This document shows positions 9,196-18,195 of a stretch of 64,000 bases of DNA, one piece after another. A program made the position numbers and the translations under genes. The notes beneath the pieces were generated by a model. The model was not told the origin of the DNA, did no database searches, and was given only the letters and a program-made list of their open reading frames with translations. The stretch comes from Natranaerobius thermophilus JW/NM-WN-LF (lineage in GTDB: Bacteria > Bacillota > Natranaerobiia > Natranaerobiales > Natranaerobiaceae): contig NC_010718.1 of the NCBI RefSeq assembly GCF_000020005.1, positions 1,183,001 to 1,247,000 on the forward strand, written 5' to 3'. How positions within the stretch are numbered: position 1 is the first letter of the stretch; the number at the start of each line of letters is the position of its first letter.

Positions 9196-10746
9196 GTGTC
9201 AGGGAGAGTATATTTAATAGGTGCGGGCCCAGGAGATGAAGGCCTAATTACTGTCAAAGGCCTAAACTGTGTCAAAGAAGCTAATGTAATTGTTTATGAC
9301 CGGCTTATTCCCCAAGCTTTATTGCGATATGCACCTTCTACTGCCGAGTTTATATTTGTGGGCAAAAGCCCTGAAAAACATACTTTAACACAAGAAGAAA
9401 TAAATGATTTATTAATTGAACAAGCTGAGCAAGGTAAAATTATTGCAAGATTAAAGGGCGGTGATCCCTTTGTATTTGGCAGGGGAGGTGAGGAGGTCAT
9501 AGCTTTAAAAGAACATAATATACCTTTTGAAGTGGTACCTGGTATAACTTCAGCAGTAGCAGCTCCTATGTATGCAGGAATACCAGTTACTCACCGAGGA
9601 CTAAGTTCAAGTTTTGCGGTCATAACCGGTCATGAGGATCCGGACAAAGCTGAAAGTTCTATCTCATGGCAAGACTTAGCCTTAGAAAGTGGAACTTTGT
9701 GTTTCTTGATGGGAGTGGGTAACCTCTCCAGAATAGTTGATAACTTGCTGGCCCATGGAAAAGATTCTGAAACCCCTATAGCTTTAGTTAGATGGGGGAC
9801 TCGCCCCTATCAGAAAACCCTGACCGGTACCCTATCGAATATAGTAGAAAAAGCAAAGAGCGAAAACTTTAAATCACCGGCGGTAATCATAATTGGTGAA
9901 GTGGTAAATTTACGAGAACAACTGGCTTGGTTTGAAAAGAAGCCCTTTTTTAATAAAAATATTCTAGTTACTAGGGCGAGAAGTCAGGCTAGTGAACTTT
10001 CATATAAAATTTCCCAACTGGGTGGTCAACCTGTGGAGTTCCCCACAATTAAAATAGAAAAACCTGATACATACCAACCCCTGGATGAAGCTATTAAAAA
10101 ATTGGCTGAATATAACTGGCTGGTTTTTACTAGTGTTAACGGGGTGAAACACTTTTTTAATAGATTAGAAAATTTAGATTATGATTGTAGACAACTCGCC
10201 GGCTTAAAAACTTGTGCTATTGGTTCTAAAACTAAAGAATCTTTAGAAGAGAAGGGTATAAAGGCTGATGTAGTGCCCCAAGAATATAGAGCTGAAGCAT
10301 TGATCGACTTAATGAAAGAGCAAGTTAAATCAGGTGATCGTGTCCTAATTCCCCGTGCAAAAGAAGCTAGAGAAGTACTGCCGGAAGCTTTAAGGGAGCA
10401 GGGCTTAAAAGTGGATGTAATTACTGCTTATGAAACAGTAAAAGACACTAAAGACACAGAAAAAGTCCGGAAAATGTTAAAACAAAATGAGTTAGACGCC
10501 ATCACATTCACTAGTTCTTCTACGGTAAAAAATTTTGTGGAAGTGTTAGAATTAAATGTAGGGTTAAATGAACCAGGCGCCGTACTAGCTAACACTCATA
10601 TTGCATGTATCGGCCCTATCACTGCTAGTACTTGCCAACAGTATGGTATAGAAGTTAATTCAATTGCCAATGAATATACAATTCCAGGTCTGGTAGAATC
10701 CTTGATAGATAATCTGGATGAGAACGTGGAGGAGGAGTTTAAATGA
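9196..10746 (+). CDS. cobA-hemD: Uroporphyrinogen-III methyltransferase / uroporphyrinogen-III synthase fusion
   Basis: Bifunctional protein. Residues 1-245 are the SAM-dependent methyltransferase that makes precorrin-2 (motifs VYLIGAGPGDEGLITVKG, VVYDRL-like IVYDRLI, GGDPFVFGRGGEE, VVPGITSAVAAP, PVTHRG). Residues about 255-516 are HemD, which cyclises hydroxymethylbilane (starting NILVTRARSQASELS; TFTSSSTVKNF near residue 435). GTG 9196 lies just after hemC's aaggagggg. The fusion couples ring closure to methylation and so channels material toward siroheme, as expected for the siroheme-dependent haem route encoded around it. The stop overlaps ahbC by 4 nt (ATGA). Confidence 0.96.
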   Translation: MSGRVYLIGAGPGDEGLITVKGLNCVKEANVIVYDRLIPQALLRYAPSTAEFIFVGKSPEKHTLTQEEINDLLIEQAEQGKIIARLKGGDPFVFGRGGEEVIALKEHNIPFEVVPGITSAVAAPMYAGIPVTHRGLSSSFAVITGHEDPDKAESSISWQDLALESGTLCFLMGVGNLSRIVDNLLAHGKDSETPIALVRWGTRPYQKTLTGTLSNIVEKAKSENFKSPAVIIIGEVVNLREQLAWFEKKPFFNKNILVTRARSQASELSYKISQLGGQPVEFPTIKIEKPDTYQPLDEAIKKLAEYNWLVFTSVNGVKHFFNRLENLDYDCRQLAGLKTCAIGSKTKESLEEKGIKADVVPQEYRAEALIDLMKEQVKSGDRVLIPRAKEAREVLPEALREQGLKVDVITAYETVKDTKDTEKVRKMLKQNELDAITFTSSSTVKNFVEVLELNVGLNEPGAVLANTHIACIGPITASTCQQYGIEVNSIANEYTIPGLVESLIDNLDENVEEEFK

Positions 10747-11924
10747 TTAGTGTAACTAAATTATTAATGCAGGACAGTGATCATTATGGAGATGGTCTTA
10801 GATATCACAAGGATTCAGGAAAAACAGTTCATGGAACTCGTAAAGGCCATGGACCAGTAGTAGTTTGGAATTGTACTAGAACGTGCAATTTAAATTGTAT
10901 TCACTGTTATTCCGATTCCGATAGTAATTCTTATTCTGGAGAATTGTCTACTAAAGAAGCTAAGACTTTTATAGATGATTTACAAGCTTTCAATGTACCT
11001 GTATTGTTATTTTCAGGTGGAGAACCTTTGTTGAGAAATGATTTCTTTGAACTGGCAGAATATGCTGCCCAAAAAGGTATAAGATCGACTATTTCTACCA
11101 ATGGAACTTTGATCGATAAACAGATGGCAAAGGATTTTAAAAAAATTGGGATCAGTTATGTAGGTATCAGCCTTGATGGAATTGGAGAGAATAATGACAA
11201 TTTTAGAGGACAAAGTGGAGCTTTTCAAGATGCTCTGGCAGGAATACGAAACTGTCTTGAAGAAGGTCAAAAAGTGGGGCTAAGGTTTACTATAAACCGT
11301 CATAATTATAAAGAGTTACCTGATATTTTTAAATTAATAAAAGAAGAAAATATTCCGCGGGTATGCTTTTATCACCTGGTTTATTCTGGCCGGGGAAGTG
11401 AAATGAAAGATCAGGACATTTCACCTGAAGAAACAAGAGAAGTACTTGACTTGATCATGGAAAAAACTCTCGAGTTTGCCAGGATTAATGATCCCAAGGA
11501 GATCTTAATGGTAGCAAATCATGCCGATGGTATCTATATTTATCAAAAAATGCTTCAAGAAGATCCAGCTAAAGCCCAGGAAATATTGAAACTTTTAGGA
11601 AAAAATGGGGGAAATCGTAGTGGCATAGCTATTAGCAGTGTAGATAGTCAGGGATGGGTCCATCCAGATCAATTTACTCAAAATCATACTTTTGGTAATG
11701 TCAAGGAACGCCCCTTTGGTGAAATTTGGACTGATACTGATTCGAATGAAATATTACGGGGATTAAAAGATAGGAAACCTTTATTAAAAGGGCGCTGTAG
11801 TCAATGTCGTTGGCTTGACTATTGCAACGGTAATTTCAGGGCTAGGGCTGAGTCTGTTTATCACGATTTTTGGGCTTCTGATCCAGCTTGCTATTTGACT
11901 GATAAAGAGATCGGTTTAAAATAA
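10743..11924 (+). CDS. ahbC: AhbC-type radical SAM protein, 12,18-didecarboxysiroheme deacetylase
   Basis: Predicted to remove the acetate side chains of 12,18-didecarboxysiroheme, giving iron-coproporphyrin III. The N terminus ISVTKLLMQDSDHYGDGLRY followed by PVVVWNCTRTCNLNCIHCY is characteristic of the AhbC/NirJ1 group; Cys48, Cys52 and Cys55 hold the radical SAM cluster. A C-terminal Cys group (GRCSQCRWLDYCNGN and DPACYL) should hold an auxiliary cluster. 393 aa. It overlaps cobA-hemD by 4 nt. The assignment of AhbC against AhbD or NirJ rests on length, N-terminal motif and the presence of the other Ahb genes. Confidence 0.87.
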   Translation: MISVTKLLMQDSDHYGDGLRYHKDSGKTVHGTRKGHGPVVVWNCTRTCNLNCIHCYSDSDSNSYSGELSTKEAKTFIDDLQAFNVPVLLFSGGEPLLRNDFFELAEYAAQKGIRSTISTNGTLIDKQMAKDFKKIGISYVGISLDGIGENNDNFRGQSGAFQDALAGIRNCLEEGQKVGLRFTINRHNYKELPDIFKLIKEENIPRVCFYHLVYSGRGSEMKDQDISPEETREVLDLIMEKTLEFARINDPKEILMVANHADGIYIYQKMLQEDPAKAQEILKLLGKNGGNRSGIAISSVDSQGWVHPDQFTQNHTFGNVKERPFGEIWTDTDSNEILRGLKDRKPLLKGRCSQCRWLDYCNGNFRARAESVYHDFWASDPACYLTDKEIGLK

Positions 11925-11997
11925 TTTTTTATACAACGTGATATAACAACTTTTGAAGGGAAAAGTTTTAATAAATAGCTACTAGGGGGTGGCAGTA

Positions 11998-12978
11998 ATG
12001 AAATATCCTGAGTATCGAATGAGGCGATTAAGAGCGACTAAACAAATGAGACAGATGGTTCGAGAGCATAAATTGGATGTAAGTGATTTGATTTACCCTG
12101 TTTTTGTAAATAGTGCCATCCAGGAGCCCAAACCAGTGCCCTCAATGCCTGGTGTTTATCAATGGCCTGTAGATAAAATTGTACAACATCTAAAAGAAAT
12201 TTATGAATTAGGCATACCAGCGATAATGTTATTTGGTATACCTAATTATAAAGACTCAACAGGTAGTTCGGGAAAAGATTCAGAAGAAGCTGTTCAAAGA
12301 GCTTGCCGTGAAATCAAAAGTAGTTTACCAGAACTGACTGTAATTACTGATGTTTGCCTGTGTGGCTATACTACCCATGGGCATTGTGGTTTAATAAAAG
12401 AGGGAACCGTTGATAATGATTCTACTATAGAAGAACTAGCTGAAATTGCTATTTCTCATGGACAAGCAGGGGCCGATATGGTGGCTCCTTCCAATATGAT
12501 GGATGGTTTTGTAAAAGTGATTCGGGACAAACTAGATGAGGCAGGCTTTTCACAGTTACCTATCATGGCTTATTCAGCGAAATTTTCATCTAGCTTTTAT
12601 GGACCTTTTAGAGACGCTGCTGAATCAGCTCCTTCAGAAGGTGATCGCAGATCCTATCAAATGGACCCTGCCAATGGTAAAGAAGCACTCAGAGAAGTTG
12701 AGCTTGATATTAACGAAGGTGCCGATATAGTTATGATTAAACCCGGTTTAAGTTATCTGGATGTGATAAAAGAAGTGAAACAAAAGTTCAACCATCCAAT
12801 AGCAGCTTACAATGTCAGTGGTGAGTATTCCATGATAAAAGCAGCTGCTGACAAGGGCTGGCTAAATGAGCGGGAAGTAGTTCTGGAAAAGTTGATTAGT
12901 TTCAAGCGAGCTGGAGCTGATATGATCCTGACTTACTTTGCCGATGATGCAGCCCGCTGGCTTCAAGGAATTGAGTAA
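11998..12978 (+). CDS. hemB: Delta-aminolevulinic acid dehydratase (porphobilinogen synthase)
   Basis: Condenses two 5-aminolevulinate molecules to porphobilinogen. The zinc-site cysteines are in DVCLCGYTTHGHCG (about residues 117-130), so this is the zinc-dependent type; the two Schiff-base lysines are in MAYSAKFSSSFYGPFR and VMIKPGLSYLD. I choose ATG 11998, 5 nt after agggggtgg, over the GTG 9 nt upstream that lies within that site; 326 aa. It is inserted between the two radical SAM genes, which is common in siroheme-route haem clusters. Confidence 0.97.
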   Translation: MKYPEYRMRRLRATKQMRQMVREHKLDVSDLIYPVFVNSAIQEPKPVPSMPGVYQWPVDKIVQHLKEIYELGIPAIMLFGIPNYKDSTGSSGKDSEEAVQRACREIKSSLPELTVITDVCLCGYTTHGHCGLIKEGTVDNDSTIEELAEIAISHGQAGADMVAPSNMMDGFVKVIRDKLDEAGFSQLPIMAYSAKFSSSFYGPFRDAAESAPSEGDRRSYQMDPANGKEALREVELDINEGADIVMIKPGLSYLDVIKEVKQKFNHPIAAYNVSGEYSMIKAAADKGWLNEREVVLEKLISFKRAGADMILTYFADDAARWLQGIE

Positions 12979-13001
12979 TAGCTATAGGAGGCGATTAGCA
13001 G

Positions 13002-13985
13002 ATGCTAGTGTCGTGGAATACAACCAAAAGTTGTCACTTAAATTGTAAGCACTGTTATCGTGATGCCGGGGAAGCTGATAGTCGCGAATTAACAACAGAA
13101 GAGGGTAAGAAATTACTAGATGAAATTAAAACAGCGGGTTTTAAGTTGATTATTTTTAGTGGTGGAGAACCGTTGGAACGCCAAGACATTTATAAATTAG
13201 TCAGTTATGCCAAGAAGATAGGTTTAAGGCCAGTCTTGGGAACTTCAGGTACCACAATTACCAGGAAAGTGGCTAGAAAATTAAAGGAAGCCGGAGCTGT
13301 TCGGCTGGGTATTAGTTTAGATAGTGTACATCCGGAAGTACATGATGATTTTAGACAAACCCCAGGCAGCTTTGATGATGCCCTTACTGGAATAAAAAAT
13401 TGTCTTGCTGAAGGGCTGGATTTTCAAATCCATACTACTATAGTAGAACAAAATTATCATGAATTTGAAGAATTAACAGAATTTGCAGTTGAATTGGGAG
13501 CTAAAGCTCATCACATTTTTTTCTTAGTACCAACAGGTAGAGCCAAGGATATTGAGACAGAAGGTGTAAGACAAAAGAGATATGAACAATTGCTGCATAG
13601 GATAATTGATAAGCAATCAGAGGTGGATATTGAATTAAAACCAACCTGTGCACCTCAATTCATGAGAATAGCTCACATGAAAGGGATAGATATGAGGTTT
13701 ACTAGAGGTTGTTTAGCAGGAACCTCATATTGTTGTATTACACCTAATGGCGATGTAAATCCATGCCCTTATCTTCCTCATAAAGTCGGAAATGTTCTCG
13801 AAACTCCTTTTGATGAAATTTGGAAAAACAGTGAGCTTCTGAATGAACTGCGGACAATGGACTTAGAAGGTAAGTGCGGAAACTGCAATTACTTAGAGTA
13901 CTGTAGTGGATGCCGAGCTCGGGCATATTATTATAATGGTAATTATATGGCAGAAGACCCCTGGTGTTTATACAAGAATAACTAG
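13002..13985 (+). CDS. ahbD: AhbD-type radical SAM haem synthase
   Basis: Predicted to decarboxylate the two propionates of iron-coproporphyrin III to vinyl groups, forming haem b. The radical SAM triad is Cys11, Cys15 and Cys18 in WNTTKSCHLNCKHCYRD. HIFFLVPTGRAKDI in the middle and the Cys-rich tail (RGCLAGTSYCCITPNGDVNP, GKCGNCNYLEYCSGCRARA) match the AhbD/NirJ2 group and a SPASM-like auxiliary cluster. 327 aa; ATG follows ataggaggcg. Lacks the N-terminal extension seen in ahbC. It lies directly between hemB and the decarboxylase genes. Confidence 0.88.
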   Translation: MLVSWNTTKSCHLNCKHCYRDAGEADSRELTTEEGKKLLDEIKTAGFKLIIFSGGEPLERQDIYKLVSYAKKIGLRPVLGTSGTTITRKVARKLKEAGAVRLGISLDSVHPEVHDDFRQTPGSFDDALTGIKNCLAEGLDFQIHTTIVEQNYHEFEELTEFAVELGAKAHHIFFLVPTGRAKDIETEGVRQKRYEQLLHRIIDKQSEVDIELKPTCAPQFMRIAHMKGIDMRFTRGCLAGTSYCCITPNGDVNPCPYLPHKVGNVLETPFDEIWKNSELLNELRTMDLEGKCGNCNYLEYCSGCRARAYYYNGNYMAEDPWCLYKNN

Positions 13986-14058
13986 CTAGAAATTGTCAGG
14001 AATAATTGTAAAAATAACTGTCAGGAATAACTTTATTAAATATCTTGGGAGGAATATT

Positions 14059-14529
14059 ATGACCAAGAATCAAGAACAGCTAGATGAACTTGATAAAAAG
14101 ATACTAAACACTATCCAAAGAGGTTTTCCTATAGAAAAACGCCCATATAAAAAACTAGCCCAAGAAGTAAATAGCAATGAAGAGGAAGTGTTTCAGCGCG
14201 TCCAGGATATGCGAGAAAGTGGATTTATCCGAAGACTTGGTGGTGTTTTTGATACAAAGAAATTAGGCTTTAAAACAACTCTGATCGCTTTGAAAGTTGA
14301 CCAGGCCAATATAGATGAAGTAGCAGGAAGGATCAATGAATATCAAGGTGTAACCCACAATTACAAGCGTGAGCACGATTTCAACTTGTGGTTTACTTTG
14401 GCTGCCTCAGGAGAAGATGAATTAGACAGACAATTAAAGGAGATTTCCCAGTTGCCTGGTGTGAAAAGAATGTTAAAATTGCCTGCCCTTAAATTGTTTA
14501 AAATAGGGGTTAATTTCAAGATGGATTAA
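14059..14529 (+). CDS. ahbA: Siroheme decarboxylase subunit, AsnC/Lrp-like (AhbA)
   Basis: One half of the heterodimeric enzyme that decarboxylates siroheme to 12,18-didecarboxysiroheme. The 156-aa protein has an Lrp/AsnC layout: an N-terminal winged-helix region with ESGFIRRLGGVFDTKKLGFK and a C-terminal ligand domain with GVTHNYKREHDFNLWFTLAA. This last motif is typical of AhbA/NirDLGH proteins, not of transcription regulators. ATG 14059 follows cttgggagg. The next gene is its paralogue, and both follow ahbD. Which of the two is called A or B is based on sequence resemblance and gene order and could be swapped. Confidence 0.85.
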   Translation: MTKNQEQLDELDKKILNTIQRGFPIEKRPYKKLAQEVNSNEEEVFQRVQDMRESGFIRRLGGVFDTKKLGFKTTLIALKVDQANIDEVAGRINEYQGVTHNYKREHDFNLWFTLAASGEDELDRQLKEISQLPGVKRMLKLPALKLFKIGVNFKMD

Positions 14530-14567
14530 AATATTATTCCATTGCTAAACTAGTAGAGGTGAATGTT

Positions 14568-15098
14568 ATGAAAAAGACTCCAAACCTGAGTGATAATGAT
14601 CAAATCAATTCCCAAGATCAAAACCCTAACAAACTTACTAATTTACAAAAACAAATTGTCACACAGCTTCAGGGAGACTTACCCTCAAGCAAACAGCCCT
14701 ATCGAGACATTGCTAATCAATTAGGGATTTCCGAAGAAAAATTACTAGCTGAAATCAAAAATATGAAGGAGCAAGGCTTACTAAGACGTATAGGGGGGAT
14801 CATTAAACACAGACAAGCAGGGTTTAAAGCAAATGCCATGGTAGCTTGGGAAGTTCCCAATAATCAGGTGGAACAAGTCGGAAACCAAATGGCTCGATTT
14901 CAAGAAGCAAGCCATGTCTATTTAAGGCCGACTTATCCGGATTGGCCTTATAATTTGTTTACTATGATTCATGCTGAAACCAGAGATGAGTGTGAAAAAA
15001 TTGCCCGGGAAATGTCTCGTATAACAGGAATTGAAAATTATGAACTGTTATACAGTACAAAGGAGTATAAGAAAACTAGCATGACTTATTTTAATTAA
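14568..15098 (+). CDS. ahbB: Siroheme decarboxylase subunit, AsnC/Lrp-like (AhbB)
   Basis: Second subunit of siroheme decarboxylase. It has the same two-domain AsnC/Lrp layout as the previous gene ([20 protein letters not shown]) but the pocket motif is [20 protein letters not shown] and the tail [16 protein letters not shown], which mark the AhbB side. A hydrophilic N-terminal extension of about 25 residues rich in Asn/Asp/Gln precedes the helix-turn-helix. I choose ATG 14568, preceded by agaggtg; 176 aa. A regulatory DNA-binding role is less likely, since both subunits sit in a full ahb cluster. Confidence 0.85.
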   Translation: MKKTPNLSDNDQINSQDQNPNKLTNLQKQIVTQLQGDLPSSKQPYRDIANQLGISEEKLLAEIKNMKEQGLLRRIGGIIKHRQAGFKANAMVAWEVPNNQVEQVGNQMARFQEASHVYLRPTYPDWPYNLFTMIHAETRDECEKIAREMSRITGIENYELLYSTKEYKKTSMTYFN

Positions 15099-15148
15099 TT
15101 GTCAAATTTGAATTGTCAAATCTGATAAGGAATAAGGAGGGATTGATT

Positions 15149-16441
15149 TTGCGTTATGCTAATTCGCAAAAGTATTTTAAAACAGCTTGTGATTTGATGC
15201 CCGGAGGAGTTAACAGTCCAGCCCGTGCTTTTAGCTCGGTAGAGAGTGACCCATTATTTATTAAAGATGGATCAGGTTCTAAGGTTTACGATGTTGATGA
15301 TAATGAATACATTGACTATGTAGCGTCCTATGGGCCATTAATTTTAGGCCATTGTCATCCCCAAATAAGAGATGCTTTAAAAGAACAAATCGATTACGGT
15401 ACTGGTTATGGATCACCTACAGAACTGGAAAATGAAATGGCAGAACTAGTGATTGAGGCAGTACCTTCTATAGAAATGGTTAGAATGGTGAATTCCGGGA
15501 CAGAAGCTACTATGAGTGCATTGAGACTTGCTCGCGGATATACCGGAAAAAACAAAATAGTCAAACTGACTGGCTGTTATCACGGACATTCTGATAGTTT
15601 ATTGATAAAAGCAGGATCGGGTGTGACAACTCTTGGATTGCCAGATAGTCCCGGGGTACCAGCCAGTATTGCCGAGAATACAATTACAGTACCTTACAAT
15701 AACTTAGAAGTTATGGAACAAGTGTTTAATAAATATGGAGATGATATTGCAGGTGTGATATTGGAACCTGTTGCTGGTAATATGGGTGTGGTTCCGCCTA
15801 ATGAAGGATATCTGGAAGGGTTGCGAGAACTTACTAGCAAATACGGTTCTTTACTAATTTTTGATGAAGTGATGACTGGTTTTAGAGTTTCTTATGGTGG
15901 TGCACAAGCTTATTACGGAGTTACACCAGATCTAACTTGTCTTGGTAAGGTTATTGGTGGCGGATTACCTGTTGGTGCTTATGGCGGCAAAGAGGAGATT
16001 ATGGAGTACATAGCACCAGCTGGATCAATTTATCAAGCTGGAACTTTATCAGGTAATCCCATAGCTATGAGGGCAGGAATTGAAACCTTGAAAGTCTTAA
16101 GACAAGAGGGTAGCTACGACCAATTAGAATCAAAAAGTAAACATCTAGCAGAAGGATTGGCAAAAGTGGCAGATAAAAATGGAGTATCAGTGACTATTAA
16201 CCGAGTAGGTACAATGGTAGGGATGTATTTCACAGAAGGACCAGTAACTGATTTTGAAAGTGCAACCAGTTCAGATAACGATAAGTTTGTAAAATATTTT
16301 GAGACTATGTTATCTGAAGGTGTGTATTTGGCACCTAGTCAATTTGAAGCTATGTTTATGTCTTTAGTACACACCCAGGAGGATATTGAAAAAACCATAC
16401 AAATTGCCGATAAAGCTTTGTCGAAAGCAGCTCAGGTATAA
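15149..16441 (+). CDS. hemL: Glutamate-1-semialdehyde 2,1-aminomutase
   Basis: PLP enzyme that turns glutamate-1-semialdehyde into 5-aminolevulinate, the step after HemA. Motifs: [65 protein letters not shown], and the PLP-lysine region [18 protein letters not shown]. The start is TTG 15149, directly after taaggaggga; the frame extends 12 codons upstream but has no site. 430 aa, usual length. It is the last gene of the haem block, closed by the terminator at 16532. Confidence 0.96.
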   Translation: MRYANSQKYFKTACDLMPGGVNSPARAFSSVESDPLFIKDGSGSKVYDVDDNEYIDYVASYGPLILGHCHPQIRDALKEQIDYGTGYGSPTELENEMAELVIEAVPSIEMVRMVNSGTEATMSALRLARGYTGKNKIVKLTGCYHGHSDSLLIKAGSGVTTLGLPDSPGVPASIAENTITVPYNNLEVMEQVFNKYGDDIAGVILEPVAGNMGVVPPNEGYLEGLRELTSKYGSLLIFDEVMTGFRVSYGGAQAYYGVTPDLTCLGKVIGGGLPVGAYGGKEEIMEYIAPAGSIYQAGTLSGNPIAMRAGIETLKVLRQEGSYDQLESKSKHLAEGLAKVADKNGVSVTINRVGTMVGMYFTEGPVTDFESATSSDNDKFVKYFETMLSEGVYLAPSQFEAMFMSLVHTQEDIEKTIQIADKALSKAAQV

Positions 16442-16531
16442 TTTGAAAAGTCGTCACGCACTCTCGTGACTTTAGTCATAAGAGGTACACAGTATAGTTA
16501 TACACTGGAATTACTCTAAATAAGTAATATC

Positions 16532-16568
16532 AAACCGGCGAACTATAGAGTCGCCGGTTTATTTTTTT
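16532..16568 (+). terminator. Terminator of the cytochrome c / haem operon
   Basis: Perfect 10-bp stem AAACCGGCGA (16532-16541) and TCGCCGGTTT (16551-16560), 9-nt loop, then a T-rich run (ATTTTTTT). No comparable hairpin was noticed between resB and hemL. Confidence 0.9.
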
Positions 16569-16623
16569 GCTAAAGTGTTAGACTAATAAAGTGGAAAGAA
16601 TTTATGCGAAAATAAGTTTCAAA

Positions 16624-16653
16624 TTGTAGTTTATGGTAAAATTTTGTTATACT
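16624..16653 (+). promoter_or_regulatory. Candidate sigma-A promoter for the phosphohexomutase
   Basis: TTGTAG and TATACT separated by 18 nt, about 80 bases upstream of the start codon and just after the hemL terminator. Four and five matches to the -35 and -10 consensus, respectively. Confidence 0.45.
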
Positions 16654-16732
16654 GTATTGTAACTGAATATGAATTAAATAACCATTTCGACAAAGAGGGA
16701 TACATTGACCTGATATGAAAGGAGTGAGGTTT

Positions 16733-18145
16733 ATGGGTATAAAATTTGGAACAGATGGATGGCGAGCTGTAATGGCCGAGGACTTTACTTTTTCTAATGT
16801 AGAAATAGTAACTCAAGGTATTGCCGATTATGTTAAAAATTTAAAGGGAGATGATCATCAAATCTTTATTGGATACGATAATAGATTCTTATCTCCTGAA
16901 TTTGCCCAGCGCGCTGCAGAGGTTTTGGCAGGGAACGGAATTAAAGTCTTAATAAGCAATAAAGCAGTACCAACTCCGACCACAGCTTTCAGTGTGGTCA
17001 AAAGGGAAACTATAGGTGCTTTAATGTTTACAGCTAGCCATAACCCTCCTGAATACAATGGTTTAAAATTTATACCTGATTATGCTGGCCCAGCTTTACC
17101 CGAAATAACAGCAGAAATTGAGAAAAAAGTGAAGCAAGTTCAGGATCAGGGTAATATTAAACGAATGCCTTATAGAAAAGGGAAACAAGAAGAAATGATC
17201 AGATTAGCTAATGATCGAGATGCATATTTAGAACAACTGAAGAGTTTAGTTGATCAAGAAGCGATTAAAAATGCTGGTTTAAAAATACTTGTTGATCCCA
17301 TGTACGGAGCGGGGGCAGGCTACTTAGATAAATTATTATCGGAACTCGGGTGTGAGGTAGAAGCGATTTGTAATTACAGAGACCCTTTATTTGGTGGAAA
17401 GATGCCGGAACCGGCTCCCTCGGTTCTCAAGGAACTTTCATCTATGGTTAAGGACAATAACTATCATTTAGGTTTAGCATTGGACGGTGATGCCGATAGA
17501 TTTGGTATAATCGATTATCGAGGAGAGTTTATCAATGCTAATCAAGTGCTTTCCATGTTATATCACCACCTTTTAAATAAAGGAATTCAGGGTCCAGTAA
17601 CCAAAACTGTTTCAACAACACATATGTTAAATAGAATTGCAAATGAGCACAACCAAGAAGTTTTTGAAACACCTGTTGGCTTCAAATTTATTGGTAAAAA
17701 TTTAAGAGATGAAGATTGTGTCCTTGGTGGAGAAGAAAGTGGAGGATTAAGCATAAGAGGACATATTCCTGAAAAGGATGGAATATTGGCATGTTTATTA
17801 ATAGTAGAAATTATTGCTAAAAAAGGCGATTTGAAGGGATATTTAGATCAAATCTACGAAGAATATGGTACTTTAGTAAATGAAAGATTGGATATTCATG
17901 TTTCTGAAGATGATAAAAGCCGAGTATTAGAAATTTTAGAAACATGGCGTCCCAAAAAATTAGCTAACCATAGGGTTATTGATTTTAATACTGTGGACGG
18001 TTTGAAAATTGAGTGTGAAGATGATAGTTGGATATTGATTAGGCCATCGGGTACTGAACCTTTATTTAGGATTTATGGAGAAACTAATTCATGGAGAGAA
18101 TTAGAAGTTTTACAAAAAGAGATTAGAAACAGACTGGAGATATAG
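16733..18145 (+). CDS. Phosphoglucomutase/phosphomannomutase family protein
   Basis: Phosphohexomutase that moves a phosphate between C1 and C6 of a hexose phosphate, feeding cell-envelope or glycogen sugars. All four alpha-D-phosphohexomutase signatures are present: active-site Ser in TASHNPPEYNG (about residue 103), metal loop LDGDADRFG, sugar loop GGEESGG and phosphate loop RPSGTEPLFRIYGE. 470 aa from ATG 16733, placed after aaaggagtgagg. Sugar preference cannot be read from the motifs; it is not the GlmM type by length (usually about 450) but this is not decisive. Its neighbours give no hint. Confidence 0.9.
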   Translation: MGIKFGTDGWRAVMAEDFTFSNVEIVTQGIADYVKNLKGDDHQIFIGYDNRFLSPEFAQRAAEVLAGNGIKVLISNKAVPTPTTAFSVVKRETIGALMFTASHNPPEYNGLKFIPDYAGPALPEITAEIEKKVKQVQDQGNIKRMPYRKGKQEEMIRLANDRDAYLEQLKSLVDQEAIKNAGLKILVDPMYGAGAGYLDKLLSELGCEVEAICNYRDPLFGGKMPEPAPSVLKELSSMVKDNNYHLGLALDGDADRFGIIDYRGEFINANQVLSMLYHHLLNKGIQGPVTKTVSTTHMLNRIANEHNQEVFETPVGFKFIGKNLRDEDCVLGGEESGGLSIRGHIPEKDGILACLLIVEIIAKKGDLKGYLDQIYEEYGTLVNERLDIHVSEDDKSRVLEILETWRPKKLANHRVIDFNTVDGLKIECEDDSWILIRPSGTEPLFRIYGETNSWRELEVLQKEIRNRLEI

Positions 18146-18195
18146 GATTTGTGGTTCTATTTACAGAAGTTTTTCTAACCTAAAGGAGTGATATT

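Noticed and set aside
14059-15098. The two AsnC/Lrp-like genes as transcription regulators of the haem operon
   Set aside because: Their pocket motifs and the neighbouring ahbC/ahbD fit siroheme decarboxylase subunits better.
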